This document shows positions 9,831 to 18,814 of a DNA stretch of 64,000 nt, in pieces. Both the position numbers and the translations under genes were made by a program. Numbering within the stretch: position 1 is the first letter of the stretch; every line of letters starts with the position of its first letter. Below the pieces are notes generated by a model, which worked only from the letters and a program-made list of their open reading frames with translations, searched no databases and was not told the origin of the DNA. Origin of the DNA: Sphingobium fontiphilum (GTDB lineage: Bacteria > Pseudomonadota > Alphaproteobacteria > Sphingomonadales > Sphingomonadaceae); NCBI RefSeq assembly GCF_014196635.1, contig NZ_JACIEB010000001.1, positions 248,001 through 312,000 of the forward strand, read 5' to 3'.

Positions 9831-10901
9831 ATGACGACCATCGCGCCCGGCTCCACCATCGGCATCCTTGGCGGCGGCCAGTTGGGCCGGATGATCGCCA
9901 TGGCCGCCGCGCAACTAGGCTATCGCACCCACATTTATGCGCCCGAAGAAAGCGGCCCGGCGGCGGATGTATCGCCGCTGTGGACCTGTGGCGCCTATGA
10001 GGATGCTGCCGCACTGGGGGCCTTTGCCGACAGTGTCGATGTCGTCACTTATGAGTTCGAGAATATCGACCCGGCCGCCGTGGATACGCTGGCGGGCCAC
10101 GGGCTGGTGCGGCCGGGCGCGGGGGCGCTGCGGATCGCGCAGGACCGGCTGGCCGAAAAAAGGTTCGTGCAGCAACTGGGCGGGCTGACCGCGCCCTTTG
10201 CGCCGGTCGACAGCCTGGATGATCTGGAAGAGGCGCTGGACGAGATCGGCAGCCGCGCCATCCTGAAAACCAACCGCATGGGCTATGACGGCAAGGGGCA
10301 GGCGCGCCTGTCGGAACCGGGCGACGCGGTGGGGGCCTGGAACGCCATCGGGCGACAGCCGGCGATATTGGAAGGCTTTGTGACCTTCGCGCAGGAATTT
10401 TCCGTCATATTGGCGCGCGGCGCCGATGGCGAGGTGCGTTTCTGGGATTCGCCCGCCAATGTCCATGTCGATGGCATCCTTTCGACGTCAATGCTGCCTG
10501 CCGGGCCGCTGATCGAGGGGCAGGCGCCCGCCGCGCGCGCGCTGGCGGGGCAGGTGGCCGACGCTTTGGACTATGTCGGCGTGCTGACGCTGGAGTTTTT
10601 CGCCAGCGCCGATGGGCCGGTGTTCAACGAAATGGCCCCGCGCGTCCACAATAGCGGCCACTGGACGACCGAGGGCGCGGTGACCAGCCAGTTCGAAAAT
10701 CACGTCCGCGCCATTTGCGGCCTGCCGCTGGGCGACACGGGACTGGCCGCGCAGGGCGTCGTCATGCGCAACCTGATCGGCGATCAGGCGCATGAATGGC
10801 GCGATATTCTGTCCGACCCCGCCAATCACCTGCACTTGTATGGCAAGCGTGAAGCGCGGCCCGGGCGCAAGATGGGCCATGTCACCCGGCTGATGCTGTG
10901 A
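9831..10901 (+). CDS. purK: N5-carboxyaminoimidazole ribonucleotide synthase
   Basis: 356-residue ATP-grasp enzyme making N5-CAIR from AIR, bicarbonate and ATP, the substrate of PurE next door. It starts with the dinucleotide-like fold GILGGGQLGRMIAMAAAQLG and carries the ATP-grasp segments ILKTNRMGYDGKGQ, EGFVTFAQEFSVI and FNEMAPRVHNSGHWTTEGA typical of PurK. Its TGA overlaps the GTG of folA (GTGA), indicating translational coupling. Confidence 0.97.
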   Translation: MTTIAPGSTIGILGGGQLGRMIAMAAAQLGYRTHIYAPEESGPAADVSPLWTCGAYEDAAALGAFADSVDVVTYEFENIDPAAVDTLAGHGLVRPGAGALRIAQDRLAEKRFVQQLGGLTAPFAPVDSLDDLEEALDEIGSRAILKTNRMGYDGKGQARLSEPGDAVGAWNAIGRQPAILEGFVTFAQEFSVILARGADGEVRFWDSPANVHVDGILSTSMLPAGPLIEGQAPAARALAGQVADALDYVGVLTLEFFASADGPVFNEMAPRVHNSGHWTTEGAVTSQFENHVRAICGLPLGDTGLAAQGVVMRNLIGDQAHEWRDILSDPANHLHLYGKREARPGRKMGHVTRLML

Positions 10902-11392
10902 TCGGGGGCAGCCGGATCGTCCTGATCCTGGCGCGCGCCGACAATGGCGTGATCGGGCGGGACGGCGATCTGCCCTGGCGATTGCCCGCCGACCTTAAAC
11001 ATTTCAAGGCGCTGACGCTGGGCCATCCGATGGTGATGGGCCGCAGGACGTTCGACAGCCTGCCCGGCCTGCTGCCGGGCCGCCGCCATATCGTGCTGAC
11101 CCGCGACCGGGACTGGAGCGGGGAGGGCGCGGAGGTCGCCCATGATGTGGCGGGCGCGGTGGCGCTTGCCGGCGCGCCAGAGGCGATGGTGATCGGGGGA
11201 GCGGAGATTTACCGCCTGTTCCTGCCCCATGCCGACCGGATCGAATTGACCGAGGTGCATGCGACGCCGCCGGGCGATGCGATGATCGACTATCCCGCGC
11301 CTGATGCATGGCGGGAGGTCGCCCGCGCGCCGCATCCCGCCGTCGATGGTCGCCCGGCATATGACTTCGTGACCTTCCAGCGCAGGACATGA
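10898..11392 (+). CDS. folA: Dihydrofolate reductase
   Basis: 164-residue NADPH-dependent enzyme reducing dihydrofolate to tetrahydrofolate. Typical motifs are ARADNGVIGRDGDLPWRLP (substrate and Met20 loop), DLKHFKALTLGHPMVMGRRT, GRRHIVLTRD and VIGGAEIYRLFLPHAD (cofactor-binding glycines). It uses a GTG start overlapping the purK stop by four bases, and its own TGA overlaps the ATG at 11389 of ribF. It is usually found beside thyA; here it sits in a purine/flavin operon and no thymidylate synthase is in the window. Confidence 0.95.
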   Translation: MIGGSRIVLILARADNGVIGRDGDLPWRLPADLKHFKALTLGHPMVMGRRTFDSLPGLLPGRRHIVLTRDRDWSGEGAEVAHDVAGAVALAGAPEAMVIGGAEIYRLFLPHADRIELTEVHATPPGDAMIDYPAPDAWREVARAPHPAVDGRPAYDFVTFQRRT

Positions 11393-12381
11393 CCGCGCCG
11401 TCATTGCCAGCGCAATTCCGCACCCCTATAGGCCGCGCCATGGAGCGGCTTTCAAGCGGCGCCCCCATGCCCGCCCGTCTGCGTGGCGGCATTATGGCGC
11501 TGGGCAATTTCGACGGTTTTCATCAGGGCCATCAGGCCGTGGTCGGGCGCGCCGTCGAACTGGCGCGGGCGCAGGGTCGTCCGGCCATCGTCGCCACCTT
11601 CGATCCGCACCCCATGCGCCTGTTCACGCCCGATGCGCCGCCCTTTCGCCTGACGACGCTGGACCAGCGACAGGCGCTGTTCGCGCGGGCCGGGGCGGAC
11701 GCCATGATGGTCTTTGCGTTCGACCGGGCGCTGGCCGCGCTCGACGCCGCCGCCTTCGTCCGTCTGCTGGCGCAGGATATGGGCGTGGCGGGCGTGGTGA
11801 CGGGCGAGGACTTCACCTTTGGCAAGGGGCGTAGCGGATCGGTAACGACGCTGGCCGAACTGGGCGCGGCGATGGGGATGCGCGCGGAAGCGGTGGCCCC
11901 GGTGCGCGATGGGGCGGGAGATGTCGTCTCCTCCAGCCGCATCCGCTATGCCCTGAAGGCGGGCGATTGCGCCACCGCCATGCGCCTGCTGACGCGCCCC
12001 TTTGCAATAGAGGGCGTGGTGCAGCATGGCGACAAGCTGGGCCGCACCATCAACTTTCCCACCGCCAATATCGACCTGGGCCACTATCTGCGCCCGGCCT
12101 ATGGCATTTATGCGGTGCGCGGGATTTTAAGCGACGGCCGGGTGCTGGACGGGGCGGCGAACCTGGGCGTTCGCCCGACCTTCGACCCGCCCAAATTGCT
12201 GCTGGAGCCGCATTTCTTCGACTTTGCCGAAAGCCTTTACGATCAACGGATCGAAGTGCAGTTGATCCGATACCTTCATGGCGAAGTGAAATATGACGGG
12301 CTCGATGCGTTGATGGCGGGCATTGCGCGCGATTGCGAAGAGGCGCGGCAAATCCTTGCGGGAACGCCCCGCCTCGCTTAA
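11389..12381 (+). CDS. ribF: Bifunctional riboflavin kinase / FAD synthetase
   Basis: About 330 residues making FMN from riboflavin and then FAD. The N-terminal nucleotidyltransferase domain carries GNFDGFHQGHQAVV (HxGH-type motif) and the flexible SSSRIRYAL segment near residue 185. The C-terminal kinase domain has GRTINFPTANI (about 222-232), then GAANLGVRPTF and the catalytic EPHFFDF region. The coupled ATG at 11389 is used here; an ATG at 11440 (MERLSSG) is closer to many homologues and cannot be excluded. Confidence 0.95.
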   Translation: MTAPSLPAQFRTPIGRAMERLSSGAPMPARLRGGIMALGNFDGFHQGHQAVVGRAVELARAQGRPAIVATFDPHPMRLFTPDAPPFRLTTLDQRQALFARAGADAMMVFAFDRALAALDAAAFVRLLAQDMGVAGVVTGEDFTFGKGRSGSVTTLAELGAAMGMRAEAVAPVRDGAGDVVSSSRIRYALKAGDCATAMRLLTRPFAIEGVVQHGDKLGRTINFPTANIDLGHYLRPAYGIYAVRGILSDGRVLDGAANLGVRPTFDPPKLLLEPHFFDFAESLYDQRIEVQLIRYLHGEVKYDGLDALMAGIARDCEEARQILAGTPRLA

Positions 12382-12404
12382 TGCGCTGCTCAGATTTCCT
12401 CATT

Positions 12405-12508
12405 CCCGTTCGTGCTGAGCAGGGGCTGAGCGAAGTCGAAGCCTCGTATCGAAGCATCCTTCGATACGCCATTTCGACTTCGCTCAATGGCTACTCAGGA
12501 CGAACGGG
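12405..12508. repeat. 104-bp dispersed palindromic element (type A)
   Basis: Near-perfect inverted repeat: the left arm 12405-12440 matches the reverse complement of 12473-12508 over 36 bases with only a few mismatches, both ending in CCCGTTCGT/ACGAACGGG. Inside is a perfect 10-bp hairpin (12445-12454 with 12459-12468, loop CATC). The GTTCGTGCTGAGC...GCGAAGTCGAA design is like intergenic palindromes repeated many times in sphingomonad and other proteobacterial genomes. It fills the ribF-ileS gap and ends 20 bases before the ileS ATG. Confidence 0.85.
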
Positions 12509-12528
12509 GTGTTTTATGCCGGATACCC

Positions 12529-15447
12529 ATGACCGACGCACCTGACTACAAGTCCACCGTCTTCCTTCCGCAAACCGACTTTCCGATGAAGGCGGGGCTT
12601 GCCGCCAAGGAACCGGCCATTGCGGCGAAGTGGGAGGCGATGGACCTTTATGGCAAGCTGCGCGAAAAGCGCGCCGGTCGCGAACGCTTCATCCTGCATG
12701 ATGGCCCGCCCTACGCCAATGGCGACATCCATATGGGCCATGCGATGAACAAGGTGCTCAAGGACATCATCGTCCGCAGCCAGTCGCTGCTGGGCAAGGA
12801 TGCGCCCTATGTGCCCGGCTGGGATTGCCACGGCCTGCCGATCGAATGGAAGATCGAGGAGGAATATCGCAAGAAGAAGCTGAACAAGGACGAGGTGCCC
12901 GCCGCCGAGTTCCGCGCCCAGTGCCGCGCCTATGCCGACAAATGGGTGGGTGTGCAGAAGGAGCAGTTCAAGCGTCTGGGCGTGATGGGCGACTGGGCCG
13001 ATCCGTATCTGACGATGAAGTTCGATGCCGAGGCGACGATTGTTGGCGAACTGCTGAAATTCGCGGAAAGCGGGCAACTGTATCGCGGAGCCAAGCCGGT
13101 GATGTGGTCGCCGGTGGAGAAGACCGCACTGGCCGAGGCGGAGGTCGAATATGAGGATGTGACGTCGACCCAGATCGACGTCGCGTTCGAGATCATGGAA
13201 GCGCCGAACGCGCCCGAACTGGTCGGCGCCCATGCGGTGATCTGGACCACGACGCCGTGGACGATTCCCGTAAATCAGGCTTTGGCTTATGGGCCGGAGG
13301 TTGAGTATTCTATTGTTTCATGCTTCGATGGGATGGTTACGTCGCACGAGTTTAAAACGGTAGAAGCCGCTTTCTCAATGATCGTCGCGACTGAATTGCT
13401 AGATTCTGTCATGAAGCGATTGGGTTGGGCTGATTCTCCTAGGAAAATCCTGAAGACATTCAAAGGCTCCGACCTCGCCGGCGCTGTCGCCCGCCACCCG
13501 ATGCACGCGCTCGGCGGCTTCTTCGCGAAGCCCCGCCCGTTCCTGCCCGGCGATTTCGTCACCACCGACGCGGGCACTGGCCTCGTCCACATGGCCCCGG
13601 ACCATGGCGAGGACGACTTTGCGCTGTGCAAGGCGCACGGCATCAACCCCGTCTTCGCGGTCGAGGGCGACGGCAAATATCGCGAGGACTGGCTCTGGCT
13701 CGGCGGGCAAGGATCGGTCATCAACCCGAAGTTCGTCAGCAAGGACGGGCCGATCTGCACCGATCTGCGCGAAGCCGGCGGGCTGCTGGCGGCGTCGGAC
13801 GACTTCAAACACAGCTATCCGCACAGCTGGCGCAGCAAGGCGAAGATCATCTTCCGCTGCACCCCGCAATGGTTCATCCCCATGGATCAGCCCCAAGCCG
13901 TCATGCCAGCGCAGGCTGGCATCTCCGGCCTTGGCGCGCAAACGCCTGAGACCCCAGCCTTCGCTGGGGTGACGGTGGCGGGTGGCAACGGGCCGACGCT
14001 GCGCGGCGTGGCGCTGGACGCGATCCAGAATACCCGCTGGGTGCCGGAACGGTCGATCAACCGCATCCGATCCATGGTGGAGGGGCGGCCGGACTGGGTG
14101 ATCAGCCGCCAGCGCGCCTGGGGCGTGCCCATTGCGCTCTATGTCCATCGCAAGAGCGGCGACTATCTGGTCGATCCGGCGGTCAACGCCCGCATCGTCG
14201 AAGCCTTCAAGCAGGGCGGCGCGGACGCCTGGTTCGGCGCGGATCATCAGGCGCTGCTCGGCCCGGATTACGACCTGGCCGACTATGAAGTCGTCAACGA
14301 CATTCTGGACGTCTGGTTCGACAGCGGTTCCACCCACAGTTTCGTGGTCGAGGGCCGTTATGGCGAAGGAACCCGCGCCGACCTATATATCGAGGGATCG
14401 GACCAGCATCGCGGCTGGTTCCAGTCCTCGCTGCTCGAAAGCTGCGGCACGCGCGGTCGCGCGCCCTATGACGCGGTGCTGACCCATGGCTTCGCGCTCG
14501 ACGGGTCGGGCAAGAAGATGTCCAAGTCCCTCGGCAACGTCGTCGATCCGCTGAAGATCATGGCGGAAAGCGGCGCGGACATTTTGCGTGTCTGGGTCGC
14601 CAGCACCGACTATTTCGACGACGTGCGCATCGGCAAGGAAGTGCTGGCCGGTTCGTCCGACGCCTACCGCAAATTGCGCAATACATTCCGCTACATGCTG
14701 GGCGCTCTTTCCGACTATGATGAAGAGACGGAAGCCGTGTCCTACGCGGAAATGCCGGAACTGGAGCGCTACATGCTCCACCGGCTGGCGGAACTGGACG
14801 CGGAACTGCGCGCCGTGGTCGACAAGGCGGCGAAGAGCGAAAACTGGCTGGAGTTCAGCCGCTATACCCGCGCGCTGTTCGATTTCGCCAACAGCGACCT
14901 GTCGGCCTTCTTCTTCGATATTCGCAAGGATTGCCTCTATTGCGATGCGAAGAGCGACCCCAAGCGCCGCGCCTATCGCACGCTGCTCGACACGCTGTTC
15001 CACGCGCTGGTCCGCTATGCCGCGCCGATCATCCCCTTCACCGTCGAGGAAGTGTGGCAGAGCCGCTTCCCAAGCGATGAGGACAGCGTCCATTTCCTGG
15101 AGTGGCCGGAGGTCGACCGGCACTGGATCAACGGGCATCTCAAGGACAAGTGGACCGAATTGCGCAGCCAGCGCGAGCAGGTGAACGAGGCCATCGAGCC
15201 GCTGCGCCGGGAAAAGGTGATCCGCTCCAGTTTGGAAGCTGACGTGACCATGGGCGAATATCTGCCCGTTGGCGAAGTCGATTTCGCGGAAGTCGCGATC
15301 GTCGCGCGGGTGACCATGGGCGAGGGCGACGGGATCGTCGTCAAGCCCAGCGAATGGCACAAATGCGGCCGGTGCTGGCGCTTATTGCCGGAGGTCGCCG
15401 AGGACGGCGCGCTGTGCGACCGGTGCGACGCGGTGCTGACGGCATGA
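12529..15447 (+). CDS. ileS: Isoleucyl-tRNA synthetase (with in-frame palindrome insertion)
   Basis: About 972-residue class Ia synthetase charging tRNA-Ile. The HIGH-type motif reads PYANGDIHMGHAMNK and the KMSKS motif is in GSGKKMSKSLGNVVDP. CP1 editing-domain sequence (TTTPWTIPVNQALAYGP, DAGTGLVHMAPDHGEDDF) and the C-terminal zinc ribbon CGRCWR...CDRC are present. ATG 12529 is preferred; the in-frame ATG at 12492 is inside the upstream palindrome. No strong ribosome binding site precedes it. Residues about 457-482 are encoded by a dispersed palindrome (13899-13974) and are foreign to the family. The 13262-13470 segment is noticeably AT-richer than its surroundings. It is coupled to lspA by ATGA. 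Confidence 0.96.
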   Translation: MTDAPDYKSTVFLPQTDFPMKAGLAAKEPAIAAKWEAMDLYGKLREKRAGRERFILHDGPPYANGDIHMGHAMNKVLKDIIVRSQSLLGKDAPYVPGWDCHGLPIEWKIEEEYRKKKLNKDEVPAAEFRAQCRAYADKWVGVQKEQFKRLGVMGDWADPYLTMKFDAEATIVGELLKFAESGQLYRGAKPVMWSPVEKTALAEAEVEYEDVTSTQIDVAFEIMEAPNAPELVGAHAVIWTTTPWTIPVNQALAYGPEVEYSIVSCFDGMVTSHEFKTVEAAFSMIVATELLDSVMKRLGWADSPRKILKTFKGSDLAGAVARHPMHALGGFFAKPRPFLPGDFVTTDAGTGLVHMAPDHGEDDFALCKAHGINPVFAVEGDGKYREDWLWLGGQGSVINPKFVSKDGPICTDLREAGGLLAASDDFKHSYPHSWRSKAKIIFRCTPQWFIPMDQPQAVMPAQAGISGLGAQTPETPAFAGVTVAGGNGPTLRGVALDAIQNTRWVPERSINRIRSMVEGRPDWVISRQRAWGVPIALYVHRKSGDYLVDPAVNARIVEAFKQGGADAWFGADHQALLGPDYDLADYEVVNDILDVWFDSGSTHSFVVEGRYGEGTRADLYIEGSDQHRGWFQSSLLESCGTRGRAPYDAVLTHGFALDGSGKKMSKSLGNVVDPLKIMAESGADILRVWVASTDYFDDVRIGKEVLAGSSDAYRKLRNTFRYMLGALSDYDEETEAVSYAEMPELERYMLHRLAELDAELRAVVDKAAKSENWLEFSRYTRALFDFANSDLSAFFFDIRKDCLYCDAKSDPKRRAYRTLLDTLFHALVRYAAPIIPFTVEEVWQSRFPSDEDSVHFLEWPEVDRHWINGHLKDKWTELRSQREQVNEAIEPLRREKVIRSSLEADVTMGEYLPVGEVDFAEVAIVARVTMGEGDGIVVKPSEWHKCGRCWRLLPEVAEDGALCDRCDAVLTA
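13899..13974. repeat. Palindromic element (type B) translated inside ileS
   Basis: It holds two hairpins: GCCAGC/GCTGGC (13905-13910 with 13915-13920) and ACCCCAGC/GCTGGGGT (13951-13958 with 13963-13970), framed by CGTCA at the left and TGACG at the right. This is the layout of the common proteobacterial CGTCAT...GGGGTGACG repeat. It is read in frame as part of IleRS, giving a segment beginning VMPAQAGISG and ending AFAGVTV that typical synthetases lack. Confidence 0.85.
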
Positions 15448-15962
15448 GCGCGCCCGCCATCACCCATCGCCCGATGGGGCTGACCGTCGCCATCGTCACG
15501 CTGGCGCTCGACCAGCTTGTCAAATATAGCGTGACCTATCCTTTGGCGCTCAAGAGCCGGGCGGAGGTCGGCATCGACATATTGCCCATATTCCGCCTGC
15601 GCTGGCTGGAAAATCGCGGCGTTTCCATGGGCTTCTTCCATGCGGATACCGACATGGCGCGATGGGCGCTGGTCGGCATGACGATGCTGATCGCCTGCTT
15701 TGTGGGCGTGTGGATGTGGCGCGAAAAGGCGCGGCAGGATGTCGCGGCGCTGGGGCTGGTGCTGGGCGGCGCGGTGGGCAATATCGTCGACCGGGTGCGG
15801 CTGGGCTATGTCATCGACTATGCCGACCTGCATTTCGGCGAATGGCGACCGTTCCTGATTTTCAACCTGGCGGACGCCGCGATCACCATTGGCGTGCTGA
15901 TCCTGCTTGCGCGGGCGCTGCTGCTGCGCGAAAAGGGCGCAAAGACGGAGACTTCTCACTGA
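15444..15962 (+). CDS. lspA: Lipoprotein signal peptidase
   Basis: 172-residue inner membrane aspartyl protease that cleaves prolipoprotein signal peptides ahead of the lipid-modified cysteine. Four hydrophobic segments are visible. The two catalytic aspartates are in GGAVGNIVDRVRLGYVIDY and FNLADAAITIG, and ENRGVSMGF is the usual periplasmic motif. Its ATG overlaps the ileS stop (ATGA), the common ileS-lspA pairing, and its stop overlaps the ATG of the downstream lipoprotein gene, itself a substrate for this enzyme. Confidence 0.96.
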   Translation: MSAPAITHRPMGLTVAIVTLALDQLVKYSVTYPLALKSRAEVGIDILPIFRLRWLENRGVSMGFFHADTDMARWALVGMTMLIACFVGVWMWREKARQDVAALGLVLGGAVGNIVDRVRLGYVIDYADLHFGEWRPFLIFNLADAAITIGVLILLARALLLREKGAKTETSH

Positions 15963-16369
15963 TGCGTAAACTGATCCTCGCCGCCGGTCTTGTCGGCTCG
16001 CTTTCGGCTTGTGGCTCGTCGGGCCTGTTCGACCGCGAACGCCTCGATGAATTCGCCGTTTCGCGTCAGGCGCCGCTGGTCATCCCGCCCGATTTCGCGC
16101 TGGTTCCGCCCGCGCCCGGCGCGCCTTCGTCCGCCACGGTCGATTCGGGCCGCGCCGCGATGCAGGCGATGTTCGGCGGCCCCGCCGCGCGCAGCGCGAC
16201 CGAGGGCGCCGCGCTCGACGCAGCCGGCCGCGCCAGCGCCGCGCCGGGCATCCGCTCATCGGCGGGCGACCCCAATACCCCGGTCGTTGAAATGGGCGGC
16301 ACGACCCGCGACATCATCGCCGCCCCCGAAGGCGACGGCGAAGGCGCGCGGGCGGCGACGCCGCAATAA
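15962..16369 (+). CDS. DUF3035 outer-membrane lipoprotein (BamF-like)
   Basis: 135-residue lipoprotein: signal peptide MRKLILAAGLVGSLSAC with a lipobox at LSAC (Cys17). The mature part is Ala/Pro rich and includes the DUF3035 core FDRERLDEFAVSRQAPLVIP. In Caulobacter a DUF3035 protein (BamF) associates with the beta-barrel assembly complex, so an outer-membrane assembly role is inferred by family. The ATG overlaps the lspA TGA by one base, so it is very likely cotranslated with ileS-lspA. The C-terminal half is low complexity. Confidence 0.85.
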   Translation: MRKLILAAGLVGSLSACGSSGLFDRERLDEFAVSRQAPLVIPPDFALVPPAPGAPSSATVDSGRAAMQAMFGGPAARSATEGAALDAAGRASAAPGIRSSAGDPNTPVVEMGGTTRDIIAAPEGDGEGARAATPQ

Positions 16370-16438
16370 GTTAAGGGTGCGCCTGCCGTTGTTGACGCAA
16401 CATGGCAGGGTTTGCCAAGCATCTGGGCGGGACGTCAG

Positions 16439-16855
16439 TCAGGCTGTCGTCTCGCCCAATTTGCTTTGAAGATATTGCGCAAAGCCTGCCAAGGTCAGTG
16501 GCTTGGGTATGATTTCGGGATCATTTTTGCTGGGTTGCGGCAAACTGAAGTCGTCAAAGAAGGCTGCAACGAAATCCTCAATATCTTCCGGATCGATGCC
16601 CGCATCTTCACTCAGATCATCGTCGGGGTGAGGAGGAATATCACCCTCGCCATAATAGCGGCCGAGAGCATCCCAAACGAAATCAGCTACTGGCTCTGAA
16701 ATCCCCGCCGCAATCAGCCAGTCCAGCAACGCTGATGGTGACATGCCTTGTCGTTTCGCGGTCAGGCAACGAGTGCGGCGTTTCTCCCAAATAAAAGCTC
16801 CGATGCCAATTGCGCCCAAAATGACGGGCACGAATGCCAGCGGACCCCAACCCAC
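16439..16855 (-). CDS. Hypothetical membrane-anchored acidic protein (possible DUF1493-like domain)
   Basis: 138 residues from a GTG two bases after the dxs stop. One N-terminal membrane helix (WGPLAFVPVILGAIGIGAFIW) is followed by a basic stop-transfer stretch. The acidic helical domain (about residues 40-135) has the pattern DDDLSEDAGIDPEDIEDFV followed by PLTLAGFAQYLQSKLG. This arrangement recalls DUF1493/acyl-carrier-like folds, but I cannot confirm it and no phosphopantetheine serine motif is evident. Base composition is clearly AT-richer than dxs. No function is assigned. Confidence 0.7.
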   Translation of the reverse strand: MGWGPLAFVPVILGAIGIGAFIWEKRRTRCLTAKRQGMSPSALLDWLIAAGISEPVADFVWDALGRYYGEGDIPPHPDDDLSEDAGIDPEDIEDFVAAFFDDFSLPQPSKNDPEIIPKPLTLAGFAQYLQSKLGETTA

Positions 16856-16857
16856 CC

Positions 16858-18777
16858 TCAGGCCCGCGCCTCCGTGCCGACGCTGTTGTGGCGCAGGGCC
16901 GTCAGCACCGTGTCGACGATGGCGGCGGCGTCCAGGCGGGCGTCGGCATATTGTTTTTCGGGCTTGTCCTGATCCTGGAACAGGTCGGGCAGGCGCATCG
17001 TCCGCAGTTTGAGGCCGGTGTCGATGAGGCCCAGGTCGCTGGCGAGCGTCAGCACATGGGCGCCCAGGCCGCCGATCGCGCCTTCCTCGATGGTCACGGC
17101 CACTTCATGGGTCGCGAGCAGGCGGCGGATCATCGCCTCATCGAGCGGCTTGGCGAAGCGCAGGTCGGCGACGGTGGTCGAAAGGCCGCGCGCTTCCAGC
17201 GTTTCGGCGGCTTTGAGCGCCTCTTCCAGCCTAGTGCCGAGCGACAGGATCGCGACCTGCCGTCCTTCGCGCACAATGCGCCCCTTGCCGATTTCCAGCC
17301 GCTGCGGCGTTTCGGGCAGGGGCACGCCCACGCCATTGCCACGCGGATAGCGCAGCGCGATGGGGCCGCTGTCGTGGACGGCGCAGGTGTGGACCATGTG
17401 GACCAGTTCCGCCTCGTCCGCCGCCGCCATCACCACCATATTGGGCAGGGTGGCGAGATAGGTGACGTCGAAACTGCCCGCATGAGTCGATCCGTCCGCG
17501 CCGACGAGGCCGGCCCGGTCGATGCCGAAGCGCACCGGCAGGTTCTGGATCGCGACATCATGCACCACCTGGTCATAGGCGCGTTGCAGGAAGGTCGAGT
17601 AAATGGCGCAGAAGGGCCGCATCCCCTGCGCGGCGAGGCCTGCGGCAAAGGTGACGGCATGTTGTTCGGCGATGCCCACGTCGAAGCTGCGCTCGGGGAA
17701 ACGCTCCGCGAATTTGTCGAGGCCGGTGCCCGAAGGCATGGCCGCGGTGATGGCGCAGATGGTCGGATCGCGCTCGGCCTCCGCGATCAGGGCCCTGGCA
17801 AAGACATGGGTGTAGCTGGGCGGTCCGGGGGGAGCCTTGTCCTGCGCGCCGGTGATGACGTCGAACTTCTGCACGCCATGATATTTGTCGGCGGCCGCTT
17901 CGGCGGGGGCGTAGCCCTTGCCCTTCTGCGTCACGACATGGATCAGGCACGGGCCTTCGGCCGCATCGCGCACATTTTCCAGAACCGGGATCAACTGGTC
18001 GAGATTATGGCCGTCGACCGGGCCGACATAGTAGAAGCCCAGTTCCTCGAACAAGGTGCCGCCCATGGCCATGCCGCGCGCGAATTCGTCGGTCTTGCGC
18101 GCCGCCTTGTGCAGCGGGCCGGGCAGCTTGCGGGCAAGGCGCTTGAGGGCATCGCGGACCGACAGGAATTCGCGGCTGGAAACGATACGGGCGAGATAGG
18201 CGGAAAGGCCGCCGACCGGCGGCGCAATCGACATGTCGTTGTCGTTGAGGATGACGACAAGGCGATTGCCCGCATCGCGCGCGTTGTTCATCGCCTCATA
18301 GGCCATGCCTGCCGACATGGCGCCGTCGCCGATCACCGCAATGCCCTTGCCCGGCGTCCCCGCCAGCTTGTTGGCGATGGCAAAGCCCAGCGCCGCGCTG
18401 ATCGAGGTGGAACTGTGCGCCGCGCCGAAGGGATCATAGTCGCTTTCGGCGCGCTTGGTGAAACCGGAAAGGCCGCCGCCCTGGCGCAGGGTGCGGATGC
18501 GGTCGCGCCGCCCGGTCAATATCTTGTGCGGATAGCATTGGTGGCCGACATCCCAGACCAGCTTGTCGTTCGGCGTGTCGAACACATAATGGATGGCGGT
18601 TGTCAGTTCGACCACGCCCAGCCCCGACCCCAGATGGCCGCCGGTTACGCCAACCGCCGAGATGACCTCCTGCCGCAGTTCATCGGCAAGCTGGTGCAAA
18701 TCCTCCTGCCGCAACGCGCGCAAATCAGCGGGCCAGGTCACGCGGTCGAGCATCGGAGTGGTGGGACGATCGGTCAT
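16858..18777 (-). CDS. dxs: 1-deoxy-D-xylulose-5-phosphate synthase
   Basis: 639-residue thiamine-diphosphate enzyme condensing pyruvate and glyceraldehyde-3-phosphate, the entry step of the MEP isoprenoid pathway (carotenoids, quinones, hopanoids). Typical motifs are [14 protein letters not shown], the ThDP-binding [17 protein letters not shown]...NDNDMSI, and the pyrimidine-domain segment [16 protein letters not shown] followed by [15 protein letters not shown]. The start at 18777 (MTDRPTTP) is family-like; the longer frame to 18900 overlaps the Fur-family gene and is rejected. Downstream, the small hypothetical gene follows within two bases. Confidence 0.96.
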   Translation of the reverse strand: MTDRPTTPMLDRVTWPADLRALRQEDLHQLADELRQEVISAVGVTGGHLGSGLGVVELTTAIHYVFDTPNDKLVWDVGHQCYPHKILTGRRDRIRTLRQGGGLSGFTKRAESDYDPFGAAHSSTSISAALGFAIANKLAGTPGKGIAVIGDGAMSAGMAYEAMNNARDAGNRLVVILNDNDMSIAPPVGGLSAYLARIVSSREFLSVRDALKRLARKLPGPLHKAARKTDEFARGMAMGGTLFEELGFYYVGPVDGHNLDQLIPVLENVRDAAEGPCLIHVVTQKGKGYAPAEAAADKYHGVQKFDVITGAQDKAPPGPPSYTHVFARALIAEAERDPTICAITAAMPSGTGLDKFAERFPERSFDVGIAEQHAVTFAAGLAAQGMRPFCAIYSTFLQRAYDQVVHDVAIQNLPVRFGIDRAGLVGADGSTHAGSFDVTYLATLPNMVVMAAADEAELVHMVHTCAVHDSGPIALRYPRGNGVGVPLPETPQRLEIGKGRIVREGRQVAILSLGTRLEEALKAAETLEARGLSTTVADLRFAKPLDEAMIRRLLATHEVAVTIEEGAIGGLGAHVLTLASDLGLIDTGLKLRTMRLPDLFQDQDKPEKQYADARLDAAAIVDTVLTALRHNSVGTEARA

Positions 18778-18814
18778 GGCTTCTCGTTTCTCCGCGCGGG
18801 CAGGCTGGGCCGCC

